Source of the DNA: Streptomyces viridochromogenes
Lineage (GTDB): Bacteria > Actinomycetota > Actinomycetes > Streptomycetales > Streptomycetaceae
Length of the DNA: 64,000 nucleotides
Direction: 5' to 3'
NCBI RefSeq assembly: GCF_001270495.1
Contig: NZ_LGUR01000106.1
Span: 1-64,000 of the forward strand
Positions 33,980 to 41,964 of this stretch are shown piece by piece. The stretch's first letter is position 1, and each line of letters starts with the position of its first letter. The notes below the pieces were generated by a model that saw only the letters and a list, made by a program, of their open reading frames with translations, was not told where the DNA came from and searched no databases. The position numbers and the translations under genes are program-made.

Positions 33980-34980
33980 GAGTCCTGCTGATCGGAGCCA
34001 ACGGCTACCTCGGCCGCTTCGTAGCCGACCGTCTCCTCGCCGACCCCGCCGTCCAGCTCACCGCCCTCGGTCGTGGTGATGACGCGGACGTCCGCTTCGA
34101 CCTCGCGTCCGGCAGCCCCGGCGCCCTCACCCGCTTCCTCGACGCGGTCCACCCCGGCGTCGTCATCAACTGCGCCGGCGCCACCAGGGGTGGTGCCCGC
34201 GAACTCACCCGTCACAACACCGTCGCGGTCGCCACCGTGTGCGAGGCCCTGCGCCGCAGCGGTTGTGGGGCCCGCCTCGTGCAGATCGGTTGCGGCGCCG
34301 AGTACGGCCCGAGCCAGCCGGGCTCCTCCACGGCCGAGGACGCCGTCCCCCGCCCCGGTGGCCCGTACGGCGTCAGCAAACTCGCCGCCACCGAACTGGT
34401 CCTGGGCTCCGGCCTGGACGCCGTGGTCCTGCGGGTCTTCTCGCCCGCGGGCCCCGGCACCCCCGCCGGCTCCCCGCTCGGCCGACTCGCCGAGGCCATG
34501 CGCCGCGCCATGCAGTCGGGCGACGGTGAGCTCAAACTCACCGGCCTCGGCGCCCAGCGGGACTTCATCGACGTCCGCGATGTGGCCCGCGCCGTCCATG
34601 CCGCCTCCCTGTCCGCCGCTCAGGGCGTCATCAACATCGGCTCGGGCCGTGCCGTCCGCCTCCGCGACGCCGCCGCCGTCCTCGCCCGCGTGGCCGGCTA
34701 CGGCGGCGCCCTCCATGAACTCGACGGCCCGCCCGGCCCATTGCGCCCGTCCATCGGCCACCCCCGTGCCGACTCGGACCACGTGATGCACGCGACCCAT
34801 GCGGTCCACACCGCCCACACGGGCCAGTCCGCCCCGGTCGTGTACCCGTACCCGGACGGCTGCGGCAGCTGGCAGCAGGCCGACGTGCGCACCGCACGCG
34901 ACCGGCTCGGCTGGCGCCCGCGGATCAACCTCGAAGAGTCTCTGGGCGATATCTGGATGGAGGCGGCATGCCGTATCTGA
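33976..34980 (+). CDS. NAD-dependent nucleotide-sugar epimerase/dehydratase
   Basis: 334 aa, extended SDR. NAD-binding GANGYLG at 8-14, INCAGAT, catalytic YGVSK (Tyr and Lys, about 133-137), and the late conserved WRPRINLEESL. Such enzymes make activated sugars, e.g. UDP-GalNAc or UDP-Gal by 4-epimerisation. Context (PelF-like transferase upstream, spherulin-4-like hydrolase downstream) suggests donor supply for a GalNAc/Gal polymer. A His-rich insertion (HVMHATHAVHTAHTG) is unusual. Its end overlaps the next gene by 13 bp. Confidence 0.86.
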   Translation: MRVLLIGANGYLGRFVADRLLADPAVQLTALGRGDDADVRFDLASGSPGALTRFLDAVHPGVVINCAGATRGGARELTRHNTVAVATVCEALRRSGCGARLVQIGCGAEYGPSQPGSSTAEDAVPRPGGPYGVSKLAATELVLGSGLDAVVLRVFSPAGPGTPAGSPLGRLAEAMRRAMQSGDGELKLTGLGAQRDFIDVRDVARAVHAASLSAAQGVINIGSGRAVRLRDAAAVLARVAGYGGALHELDGPPGPLRPSIGHPRADSDHVMHATHAVHTAHTGQSAPVVYPYPDGCGSWQQADVRTARDRLGWRPRINLEESLGDIWMEAACRI

Positions 34981-35759
34981 CCGGCACCACGCCCACCACA
35001 GCAAGCACGGATTTCCGCACCGGCCTCGGCGTCCCCGGCTATGCACACCCCCTGCTCGCCCCGGCCGAGTGGGGGGAACTCACCCGCCCCGGCACCCCCG
35101 TGCACTGGGTCGTCCTCAACGTCGCCGACGGCCCCGGCGCCCGCCCCGACCCGCACTGCCTGCAGGCCGTCGGAATGCTCCGCAACGCCGGAGTCCGCGT
35201 CCTCGGCCACCTGGACGCGGCTCACCTGAACACGGCCCGCCTCGACACGGCTCGCCTCGACACGGCCCGCGGCGCCCGTGCCTTCGGCGAGGTGATCTCC
35301 GAGGCCCATCGCTACCTCGACTGGTACCGGGTCGACGGCTTCCTCCTCGACCGCTGTCCGACCGAGCGCGCCGCTCTGTCCGAGGTCCGCCGCACGGTCA
35401 GCACGCTGCGCGCGCTGCGTGACGAGGTGCACATCGTCCTCGGCCACGGCACCCATCCCCACCCGGGCTACGCCGAGTGCGCCGACCAGTTGGTCACCTT
35501 CCGCGGCTCGTGGAGTGACTACCGCTGGTCGCAGGTGGCCGAGTGGACGGCCGACTACCCGCCCGAGCGCTTCTGCCACCTCGTCCACGGCGTGCCCCTC
35601 GGCCACCTCGACGAGGCACTGCGCATCGCCCGCTGGCAGGGCGCCGCGACCATCTGGTTCACCGACCGCACGGACGGTGGGCGCACCGACCCCTGGGAGA
35701 CCATGCCCGGCTACTGGGACGAAATCGTCTCGCGGATCGGAACAGGTGTCTCGGAATGA
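34968..35759 (+). CDS. spherulin-4-like (Sph3/GH135-type) protein
   Basis: 263 aa, TIM-barrel-like. GLGVPGYAHPLL at the first strand, VHWVVLNVADGPG, GVRVLGHLDA, DWYRVDGFLLDRCPT and WSDYRWSQ follow the spherulation-specific family 4 pattern; fungal Sph3 of this family hydrolyses galactosaminogalactan. No signal peptide is visible, so it would act inside the cell or leave by another route. In DGFLLDR the family usually has DE, so the second acidic residue is replaced by Arg. A short LDTAR repeat occurs at about residues 88-101. Confidence 0.75.
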   Translation: MPYLTGTTPTTASTDFRTGLGVPGYAHPLLAPAEWGELTRPGTPVHWVVLNVADGPGARPDPHCLQAVGMLRNAGVRVLGHLDAAHLNTARLDTARLDTARGARAFGEVISEAHRYLDWYRVDGFLLDRCPTERAALSEVRRTVSTLRALRDEVHIVLGHGTHPHPGYAECADQLVTFRGSWSDYRWSQVAEWTADYPPERFCHLVHGVPLGHLDEALRIARWQGAATIWFTDRTDGGRTDPWETMPGYWDEIVSRIGTGVSE

Positions 35760-35822
35760 AAAAGGCCATGGCACTGTTACGGAGAGAACAACCGTAGTGA
35801 TCGACCGACCAACGGAGTCCCC

Positions 35823-37001
35823 GTGTCGCTGCCACCCCTGGTCGAGCCGGCCCCCGAGCTCACCGTAGACGAGGTTCGCAGGTACTCCCGCCACCTGATC
35901 ATCCCCGATGTGGGGATGGACGGGCAGAAGCGGCTGAAGAACGCCAAGGTGCTGTGTGTGGGCGCCGGCGGCCTGGGCTCGCCGGCGCTGATGTACCTGG
36001 CCGCCGCGGGCGTCGGTACGCTCGGCATCGTGGAGTTCGACGAGGTCGACGAGTCGAACCTGCAGCGCCAGATCATCCACAGCCAGGCCGACATCGGCCG
36101 CTCCAAGGCCGAGTCCGCGCGCGACTCCGTCCTCGGCATCAACCCGTACGTGAACGTGATCCTTCACGAGGAGCGGCTCGAGGCCGACAACGTGATGGAC
36201 ATCTTCAGCCAGTACGACCTGATCGTCGACGGCACGGACAACTTCGCCACGCGTTACCTGGTCAACGACGCCTGCGTGCTGCTGAACAAGCCGTACGTGT
36301 GGGGCTCGATCTACCGCTTCGACGGCCAGGCCTCCGTCTTCTGGTCCGAGCACGGCCCGTGCTACCGCTGCCTCTACCCGGAGCCCCCGCCGCCCGGCAT
36401 GGTCCCCTCCTGCGCCGAGGGCGGTGTGCTGGGTGTGCTGTGCGCGTCCATCGGCTCCATCCAGGTCAACGAGGCCATCAAGCTTCTCGCCGGCATCGGT
36501 GAGCCGCTGGTCGGCCGCCTGATGATCTACGACGCCCTGGAGATGCAGTACCGCCAGGTCAAGGTCCGCAAGGACCCGAACTGCGCCGTCTGCGGCGAGA
36601 ACCCGACCGTCACCGAGCTCATCGACTACGAGGCCTTCTGCGGCGTCGTCTCCGAGGAGGCCCAGGAGGCGGCCGCCGGCTCGACGATCACTCCCAAGCA
36701 GCTCAAGGAGTGGATCGACGACGGCGAGAACATCGAGATCATCGATGTCCGCGAGGTCAACGAGTACGAGATCGTCTCGATCCCCGGCGCCCGGCTGGTC
36801 CCGAAGAACGAGTTCCTCATGGGCACCGCCCTGGAGACCCTCCCGCAGGACAAGAAGATTGTCTTGCACTGCAAGACGGGTGTCCGTAGCGCGGAAGTCC
36901 TCGCGGTCCTGAAGTCCGCGGGCTTCGCCGACGCCGTGCACGTCGGCGGCGGTGTGATCGGCTGGGTCAACCAGATCGAGCCGCACAAGCCGGTCTACTG
37001 A
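35823..37001 (+). CDS. moeZ: MoeZ adenylyltransferase/sulfurtransferase
   Basis: 392 aa. MoeB/ThiF-type E1 domain (GAGGLGSPALMYL, DEVDESNLQRQ, DGTDNFATRYLVND, with zinc-binding CYRC and CAVC pairs) followed by a rhodanese domain with catalytic Cys in HCKTGVRS. It adenylates the C-terminus of ubiquitin-like sulfur carriers (MoaD, ThiS, CysO) and transfers sulfur for molybdopterin, cysteine or other thio-compound synthesis. GTG start with GGAG upstream. Its stop codon lies inside the left attachment site of the integrated element, yet the protein is complete. Confidence 0.93.
   Translation: MSLPPLVEPAPELTVDEVRRYSRHLIIPDVGMDGQKRLKNAKVLCVGAGGLGSPALMYLAAAGVGTLGIVEFDEVDESNLQRQIIHSQADIGRSKAESARDSVLGINPYVNVILHEERLEADNVMDIFSQYDLIVDGTDNFATRYLVNDACVLLNKPYVWGSIYRFDGQASVFWSEHGPCYRCLYPEPPPPGMVPSCAEGGVLGVLCASIGSIQVNEAIKLLAGIGEPLVGRLMIYDALEMQYRQVKVRKDPNCAVCGENPTVTELIDYEAFCGVVSEEAQEAAAGSTITPKQLKEWIDDGENIEIIDVREVNEYEIVSIPGARLVPKNEFLMGTALETLPQDKKIVLHCKTGVRSAEVLAVLKSAGFADAVHVGGGVIGWVNQIEPHKPVY
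36989..37001 (+). repeat. attL core
   Basis: GCCGGTCTACTGA, identical to 49960-49972. It codes the last residues and the stop codon of moeZ, so integration restores the gene. Confidence 0.82.
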
Positions 37002-37012
37002 ACAACCCCCTT

Positions 37013-37048
37013 GGCGGGCTGCGGAGTTACTCCGTGGCCCGCCATTTT
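37013..37048 (+). terminator. terminator supplied to moeZ by the element
   Basis: GGCGGGC-TG-CGGAG-TTA-CTCCG-TG-GCCCGCC followed by ATTTT: a canonical intrinsic terminator 11 bp inside the element. Confidence 0.88.
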
Positions 37049-37182
37049 GCTGGGCTTTCGCTGTCGTTGCTTGTCGTCATCTGTCGTCGTTGGCCACCCT
37101 CGAACGGCCCACAGACGGCCCGGCAGCGGGTGTGTGACCTGGCGCAACGCACGGCCCGGAGGGTGTTCGTGGTGGCCCACGT

Positions 37183-37989
37183 TCACCATCGGCAGTAAGC
37201 CACGGCTGCATCATCGCCAGACTTGTAGCGCGGCCACCGAACCCCCGTCGGGTCCGTGGCCTCAACCTTGCGCACGGTCTCGATCAGCCCGCGCGGCCCG
37301 TCAGTCTGAAGCGTGGTGAAGACGTCGGACCAGGTCGCCATGCTGTACTCCGTGACCAGCCGCGATACGCCGTCCGACATGACGGCCGCAGCGTGGATGC
37401 CTGTCTGCGATGTCGTGCCAGTCAAGGCATGCTGAGCCGCTTCTGGACTCGATGCGGCCACCCAGTAGCCCTCTGGAGTGTTGCGTACCTGCCGCTGCGC
37501 GAGTACGAGCCGCTGTAGGGCCTCCCTGTGCCCTGGCGTGTGGGTCTGGTGGCGCTCAACTTCGGCTCGCAGGTCTGTCAGGACTCCGTCCACACGAACG
37601 TCCGTGATCAGGGTGTGGCCCTGGGGTCCGTCAAGAACAATGGGCGAATCGGCTAGGACGAGGTGGTCAAGAACGCCGTAGTGGTGTCGCAGGATCGCCA
37701 CCGTCGCCGATGGGGTCCCGGGGTTGCGGAGGTCGCATTCGGGGTGTGCCGCCGCCACGCGTTCGAGAGCATCCGCCAGCCCGTCCGAGAGCGGCCGGTC
37801 GAGATCTGCCAGAGCGGCCACGAGGTGCCCGCCGAGGTGGGAGACGTACCACGGGACGCCGTGACGGCATCCCGTGGTCAGCCCGGCCGTACTGAGTCCA
37901 TCGAGCACCACAGCGAGCGTAGGAGTGCCAGCCACCCAATCTTCGTTCGGATTGGCTCCGCCGGCTTGCGTTTCAACACAGACGCGCAT
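37183..37989 (-). CDS. PP2C-like phosphatase family protein of the element
   Basis: 268 aa, soluble. PP2C-type landmarks: PNEDW near the N-terminus, VVLDGLST (in place of DGMGG), VMSDGVSR, and KSGDDAAVAYC (the DNATVI-like end). The Asp residues that bind metal are mostly kept, so phosphatase activity is possible but unproven. Its start lies 2 bp after the stop of the HTH-sensor gene, so the two form an operon and probably one functional unit. Confidence 0.7.
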   Translation of the reverse strand: MRVCVETQAGGANPNEDWVAGTPTLAVVLDGLSTAGLTTGCRHGVPWYVSHLGGHLVAALADLDRPLSDGLADALERVAAAHPECDLRNPGTPSATVAILRHHYGVLDHLVLADSPIVLDGPQGHTLITDVRVDGVLTDLRAEVERHQTHTPGHREALQRLVLAQRQVRNTPEGYWVAASSPEAAQHALTGTTSQTGIHAAAVMSDGVSRLVTEYSMATWSDVFTTLQTDGPRGLIETVRKVEATDPTGVRWPRYKSGDDAAVAYCRW

Positions 37990-37991
37990 GA

Positions 37992-38837
37992 TCAGCTCTC
38001 GTGTCGGTACAGCGGGGTGACGCGACGGCTCTCCAGCACTTCCAGGGTGTCGGGGTTGTAGCGGCAGGAGATGAGTGCGGAGAAGCGTCGCGTACGAACC
38101 TCTCGGTACAGCTCTGCCAAGTGGTGCTCCAAGTAGTGCACGACTCCGTTCGCTCCGATTGCGTGGATGCCTGCGATGTACAGAAACGTCCCACGGCCGT
38201 CCAGACGCGGGAGCCGTCCGATGTAGCCGAAGTCGCCTGCTGAGCCGTCCTCATCCATCGGGGACCGGTAAGTCTCGCCCGTCTTCTGGTCTACCAGGTG
38301 CCAGGCACGGTCCTTCTCAAACCGCAGGTTGTGGTCCCCCTCCAACACCTGGGCGACGATGGGCGACAATCGCGGACCGCAGATGACCACGTGGTTGTCA
38401 CGGTTGAGATTGACGATGCCGGAGGGTGGGATCACCTCGTACTGCGCTTCGAGCTTCATGCCGCCAAGAAGCTTGCGCAGGTGCTCGAAGTTGTCGAGAT
38501 CCTCCCGGACTACCACCGCACTCGGGTTCTGGTCCGGCCCCTTACCTGCCTCAACCTTGCCGCCCAGTGACACCGTCACCATGTCCGTGCCGAAGAACAC
38601 CCGCTCTGGAGGCGGCCCGGCGGAGGCCAGTTGTCCAACTCGCCCTCGGCTCACGCCCAGATGACCGGCGATCTCTGCCTGCGTCATGCCTGACGCCTGC
38701 GCCTCTTCGATGGCCTCGCGGCGAATGCGGGACAGCTCCAGCACCCACCTCTGATAGGTCGCCATCAGGTCGATTGCGGCTTTGGCTCGCTCGACCGGGA
38801 CCGCGATGTCAGCGACCTGCTTCATGTCGTCGTGCAC
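37992..38837 (-). CDS. HTH DNA-binding protein with C-terminal sensor-like domain
   Basis: 281 aa. The N-terminal region holds a sigma-region-4/HTH motif (EEAQASGMTQAEIAGHLGVSRGRVGQL). The C-terminal 200 residues (NRDNHVVICGPRLSPIVAQV, GYIGRLPRLDGRGTFLYIAG) read as a Rossmann-like ligand or nucleotide-binding fold that I cannot name. GTG 38837 has GGAG close upstream; ATG 38825 is the alternative. It is a likely regulator of the element, divergent from the transfer genes and coupled to the PP2C-like gene. Confidence 0.75.
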   Translation of the reverse strand: MHDDMKQVADIAVPVERAKAAIDLMATYQRWVLELSRIRREAIEEAQASGMTQAEIAGHLGVSRGRVGQLASAGPPPERVFFGTDMVTVSLGGKVEAGKGPDQNPSAVVVREDLDNFEHLRKLLGGMKLEAQYEVIPPSGIVNLNRDNHVVICGPRLSPIVAQVLEGDHNLRFEKDRAWHLVDQKTGETYRSPMDEDGSAGDFGYIGRLPRLDGRGTFLYIAGIHAIGANGVVHYLEHHLAELYREVRTRRFSALISCRYNPDTLEVLESRRVTPLYRHES

Positions 38838-39340
38838 GCCTCTCCAATCTCCGCCTAGGGGGGCTAACGAACTGTATCGCGAGAGGGGGTTGCGCGCAGC
38901 CTCGGGTTTGCCTACGGTACCTAACAAGCGAGACGGCAACCCCCCCTAAGCAAAACGGGGGAGCGCCCTCTTGTGGGGTTTGACCTGCATGAACGGCGCC
39001 CGGAGGAAAGCCCGCAGGGGTGAGTACGAAGGCAGCGCCATTTGGTTGAGAACTGAACAGAGGACGCACCGCAACCTGCACATGGGGAGAGCGGCCGTCA
39101 GAAGCATCAGGCAACAGCGACAAGCCGTAGGCCCTGCCGCACGAGCAGCAAGCACCTTCTCCCATGCCGTCCCTACAGGGCGGACAAGCGATCCACACGT
39201 GCGGTGAGACAAGGGCAAAGATCGCGGAGCCCCGCAGGCAGCCTGACCGGTTCGAGTCCGGTCCGGGGCGCTGGCCGCCGATTGCGGCCCCTCGCACCTC
39301 TTGTGTGCGGCATTCACCCTCATCAGTCGAGAGGAACCCG
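38838..39340. other. control region of the element
   Basis: 503 bp without a convincing gene between the leftward regulator pair and the rightward transfer genes. It must contain divergent promoters. It has the tRNA-like fold at 39229-39269 and a copy of TGACCTGCATGAA (38981-38993), also found at 44572-44584. A plus-strand frame from 38971 to 39207 lacks a ribosome-binding site. Confidence 0.55.
39229..39269 (+). other. tRNA-like minimal fold (acceptor-like stem plus T-arm)
   Basis: GCCCCG (39229-39234) pairs with CGGGGC (39264-39269). Inside are a CAGG-CAG-CCTG hairpin and a perfect T-arm (ACCGG-TTCGAGT-CCGGT, 39246-39262). D- and anticodon arms are missing. Either a tRNA remnant or a structured RNA. 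Confidence 0.5.
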
Positions 39341-39523
39341 ATGTCTGAGCGCATGAAGAAGCAGGCCGAGAAGAGCCGTGAGGCCGCCCGTGTCGTGCGT
39401 AGTCGCGGCAACGAGGACAGCGCGCGGCGGATGGAGTCCTACGCCGACGAGCTGGAGTCCGGCCGCGTCACCGACGTGACCGACACGGTGAGCGGCCTCA
39501 TCTCCTGGGCCTTCCGCCGCTGA
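39341..39523 (+). CDS. small helical protein of the element
   Basis: 60 aa, charged and helical (MSERMKKQAEKSREAARVVR...), ending in WAFRR. ATG 39341 has GAGAGGAA about 6 nt upstream. Function unknown; first gene of the rightward set and followed by its own terminator, so it may be expressed differently from the transfer operon. Confidence 0.65.
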   Translation: MSERMKKQAEKSREAARVVRSRGNEDSARRMESYADELESGRVTDVTDTVSGLISWAFRR

Positions 39524-39539
39524 TCCATCTGCTGCCCGC

Positions 39540-39571
39540 GCACCCCCGGAGATTAGGCCCTCCGGGGGTGC
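39540..39571 (+). terminator. terminator after the 39341 gene
   Basis: Perfect 12-bp stem GCACCCCCGGAG / CTCCGGGGGTGC with an 8-nt loop. Confidence 0.82.
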
Positions 39572-39613
39572 TGTTCGGGCCGTTCACCACCCCTGTGAGA
39601 GGAACACGACCCA

Positions 39614-39907
39614 ATGAAGACCATCGTCACTGTTCAGGACGCCGTTACCGCGTTCGCCGACTTCATCGAGCCGACGGACGCGGAGCTGAACGCGATCGAG
39701 TGGGAGATGCCCGTCATCCTGGCGGAACGTGACCTGCTCGACGCGCAGATCACCACCCTGGACCGCACGCCGAACGAGGTGGACACGCAGCGCATCCGCC
39801 GGGCTCGCCGTCGGCTGCTCGCCGCCCGCCGGGACCTGGCGAACGTGCCCCCGTCGGTACGCCGGCACGCCGGGCACGGCTCGTTCCTGCCGGAGGTGGG
39901 AGCGTGA
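39614..39907 (+). CDS. DUF6284 family protein
   Basis: 97 aa. The pattern TVQDAVTAFADFIEPTDAELNAIEWEMP, then LLDAQITTLDRTPNEVDTQRIRRARRRLL is that of a small family (DUF6284 as I recall) found in the transfer region of Streptomyces AICEs. Role unknown. The next gene overlaps by 4 bp (ATGA-type, here GTGA). Confidence 0.75.
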   Translation: MKTIVTVQDAVTAFADFIEPTDAELNAIEWEMPVILAERDLLDAQITTLDRTPNEVDTQRIRRARRRLLAARRDLANVPPSVRRHAGHGSFLPEVGA

Positions 39908-40344
39908 GCGCCACCGACCGGACGTTGACGGACGCCCACGCTGAGGTGAAGGCGGAACTCGCGCGGACCGACACCAAGACGGGCCTGTTGCTGGCGTTCG
40001 TCGGCGCCGTCCTCGCCGGGTCCTGGACTATCGCCCGTGACCTGCCCCTGACCGTTCCCGCCGCCGTGGTGGGCGGGGTCGGTATGGCGCTGCTGGTCGG
40101 CGCGGCCGGACTGCTGCTGCGCTCGACGCGGCCGAAGCTTGGCCCGCACGGCTTCCCGCTGTGGGCCACCCTCACGGCCGAGGAGATCACCGCCACCGTC
40201 TCCACCGACCTCGCCGCCGATATCGCCGGGCTGTCCCGGCTGGCGGTCGCCAAGTTCACCGGCCTGCGCCGCGCGGTCGACCTCACCCTGACCGGCGGCG
40301 CCCTGCTCATCCTCGCCGCCCTGCTCACCGCCGGGGGCGCCTGA
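39904..40344 (+). CDS. Pycsar-effector-like (PycTM/DUF5706-type) membrane protein
   Basis: 146 aa. N-terminal helix with the family motif ARTDTKTGLLLAFVGAVLAG opening the first transmembrane segment, a second at LTVPAAVVGGVGMALLVGAAGLLL, a soluble middle, and a C-terminal transmembrane helix (LTLTGGALLILAALLT). This matches the Pycsar transmembrane effector family, whose defence members depolarise membranes on cCMP/cUMP. No pyrimidine cyclase gene is in the element. In an AICE transfer operon it may instead act in transfer or exclusion. Coupled by overlaps on both sides. Confidence 0.7.
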   Translation: MSATDRTLTDAHAEVKAELARTDTKTGLLLAFVGAVLAGSWTIARDLPLTVPAAVVGGVGMALLVGAAGLLLRSTRPKLGPHGFPLWATLTAEEITATVSTDLAADIAGLSRLAVAKFTGLRRAVDLTLTGGALLILAALLTAGGA

Positions 40345-41456
40345 TGAACCGCACCAGGCTGACGAAGGTTCAGATCGGGGTGCTGGCTGCCGCGTTCGTG
40401 CCGATGCTCGCCACGGGCGTGTTCGGCGGGATCGGCACCTACAGCAATATCGGTCACTCCTACGGCAAGGGCACCGCGCTCGGTGCGCTCGCGGCTGGTG
40501 AGGGTGCCACGGCCGTGCTCGCCCTGGTCCTGCTGGGCTTGACCATGCTGGGCCAGTCCTCCCCGCGCATCGTGCGGGCGGGGTTGTGGGTTCTGCCGGC
40601 CGCTGCCGCTGTCATGGGCGCGATGGCCGCTCCCGACCTGGGCCGCACGGTCATCTACGCCTTGACCCCGATGGGGATGTCCGTGTCGGCGGAGGGCATG
40701 GCGTTTCTCGCCCGGCGGATCGTGGTGCACACCGACGGCCGTGACGCGGAGCACGAGCGGCGCACCGCCGACCTGGTCCAGGCCCTCGCCTACCACCGAG
40801 CCCGCGCCACCCAGCACCCGACTGAATGGGTCAGGAAGTGGTCGGAGCTCAAGTCATGGCGTCTGGCCCGCAGGGTCGGTGTCGGGGATGTGGCGCTCGG
40901 ATCGAGGCTGCTGGACGTCCAGCGCGATCGGGTCACGGCCGGTGCGGACGCCGCACTCGCGTCAATGTTCGGCGGCGTCATCCCCACCGCCGCCCTCGAT
41001 CCGACCCCGGGCGCGAATGCGGAGGAATCTACCGAGACCGTGATGAAACGGTCTATGGCTGAGCTGCGGGAATCGACCCCAGACCCGGTAGTGACGCTCA
41101 CCCGACTTCCGGTGCCGGAACCGGTCGCAGTCGACCTGGGCAAGTCGATTCCTCCGCTCAAGCCCCTGCCCGCGATTCCCGCTCCGATCGAGCCTGCGGT
41201 GCGGCGGACGGTTCCGGCGGAGTCGACCCGGCCGCGCGGGGCGACTGGTCGCCTTCCCGAGGCGGCCCGATCGCCCCGGCCAAAGCGGACGCCGGATCAG
41301 TTGCTCGATGAGGCACGTAAGGCGACGGCCGACTGGCCGGACGCGAAGGTGACCGGCGAGGGCATCCGCCGCGCGATCCACACTTCGCCGGCCAACGCGC
41401 GGATGCTGCGGGACACACTCCTGGCGGAACGGGCCGCCAAGGGGGTGGCGGCATGA
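40344..41456 (+). CDS. SpdB/DUF2637-like spread protein
   Basis: 370 aa. Four hydrophobic segments in the first 125 residues (IGVLAAAFVPMLATGVFGGI, TAVLALVLLGLTML, GLWVLPAAAAVMGAMAA, ALTPMGMSVSAEGMAFLA), then a cytoplasmic, Pro-rich C-terminal half with a final HTH-like DQLLDEARKATADWP..ITGE-type region. Such proteins of pSAM2/AICEs assist intramycelial spread with TraB. ATG overlaps the previous stop by 1 bp (TGATG). Confidence 0.78.
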   Translation: MNRTRLTKVQIGVLAAAFVPMLATGVFGGIGTYSNIGHSYGKGTALGALAAGEGATAVLALVLLGLTMLGQSSPRIVRAGLWVLPAAAAVMGAMAAPDLGRTVIYALTPMGMSVSAEGMAFLARRIVVHTDGRDAEHERRTADLVQALAYHRARATQHPTEWVRKWSELKSWRLARRVGVGDVALGSRLLDVQRDRVTAGADAALASMFGGVIPTAALDPTPGANAEESTETVMKRSMAELRESTPDPVVTLTRLPVPEPVAVDLGKSIPPLKPLPAIPAPIEPAVRRTVPAESTRPRGATGRLPEAARSPRPKRTPDQLLDEARKATADWPDAKVTGEGIRRAIHTSPANARMLRDTLLAERAAKGVAA

Positions 41457-41623
41457 CGGACCGCTACGTGATCGGGCGAGATGGGGTGTTCGCCACCCTG
41501 TGGGACCGCCAGGACCGGCGGTTGGTGATCGAGAACTCGACTGAAGAGCACTGTCGCCGGGCGCTGGACAGTCTGACTGCCGTGTCCGTGGAGCCTCCGC
41601 AGCAGAGCAGCGAGGCGACCTGA
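41453..41623 (+). CDS. 56-aa hypothetical protein of the transfer operon
   Basis: Begins MTDRYVIGRDGVFATLWDRQ. It overlaps the upstream gene by 4 bp (ATGA) and the downstream gene by 1 bp (TGATG), which supports it being translated. No known domain. Confidence 0.68.
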   Translation: MTDRYVIGRDGVFATLWDRQDRRLVIENSTEEHCRRALDSLTAVSVEPPQQSSEAT

Positions 41624-41964
41624 TGGGGGCGCTGCCGGTGTTCCGGTGGCGCCTGGCCCCGGACGGCTACGCCACCCGCCGCCAACTCCGTGCACGGGGT
41701 CTACGGCCTGGTGGGCAGGGTGTGGCGGCTCAGTTGGAACGGCCACGCCGACGGCGGGGGCCGCTGGTCGCCTACCTGTACCGCATCGACTGCGCGAAGC
41801 CGGTACGGCCGATGACCCCGGCGAAGTGGGCGGCTCTGGCCAAGGCCAACGCCGCCCGCCGCCGCTGCCCAGCCTGCCGCACCGATGCCGGATACGTCAT
41901 CCCCACCTCGCTCGGCACCTGCGTGCCCTGCGCCTTCCCTTCTACCTCTCCTAGGAGTGCGTAA
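41623..41964 (+). CDS. RRQRL-motif zinc-binding protein
   Basis: 113 aa, very basic. Contains YATRRQLRARGLRPGG (the RRQRL-like motif) and a CPAC...CVPC zinc-binding pair near the C-terminus. I recall this small family from actinomycete mobile elements; nucleic-acid binding is likely, role unproven. Its stop overlaps the next start by 1 bp (TAATG). Confidence 0.72.
   Translation: MGALPVFRWRLAPDGYATRRQLRARGLRPGGQGVAAQLERPRRRRGPLVAYLYRIDCAKPVRPMTPAKWAALAKANAARRRCPACRTDAGYVIPTSLGTCVPCAFPSTSPRSA

Noticed and set aside
30670..35822. Secondary-metabolite gene cluster
   Set aside because: Glycosyltransferase and epimerase alone suggested it, but no synthase, tailoring or resistance genes are present; a polysaccharide system fits better.
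38971..39207. 78-codon ORF in the element control region
   Set aside because: No ribosome-binding site, no recognisable domain, and it overlaps sequence better explained as a regulatory region.
39200..39290. Complete tRNA gene in the element
   Set aside because: The T-arm and part of an acceptor stem are there, but no D-arm, anticodon arm or distant 5' acceptor strand can be found.
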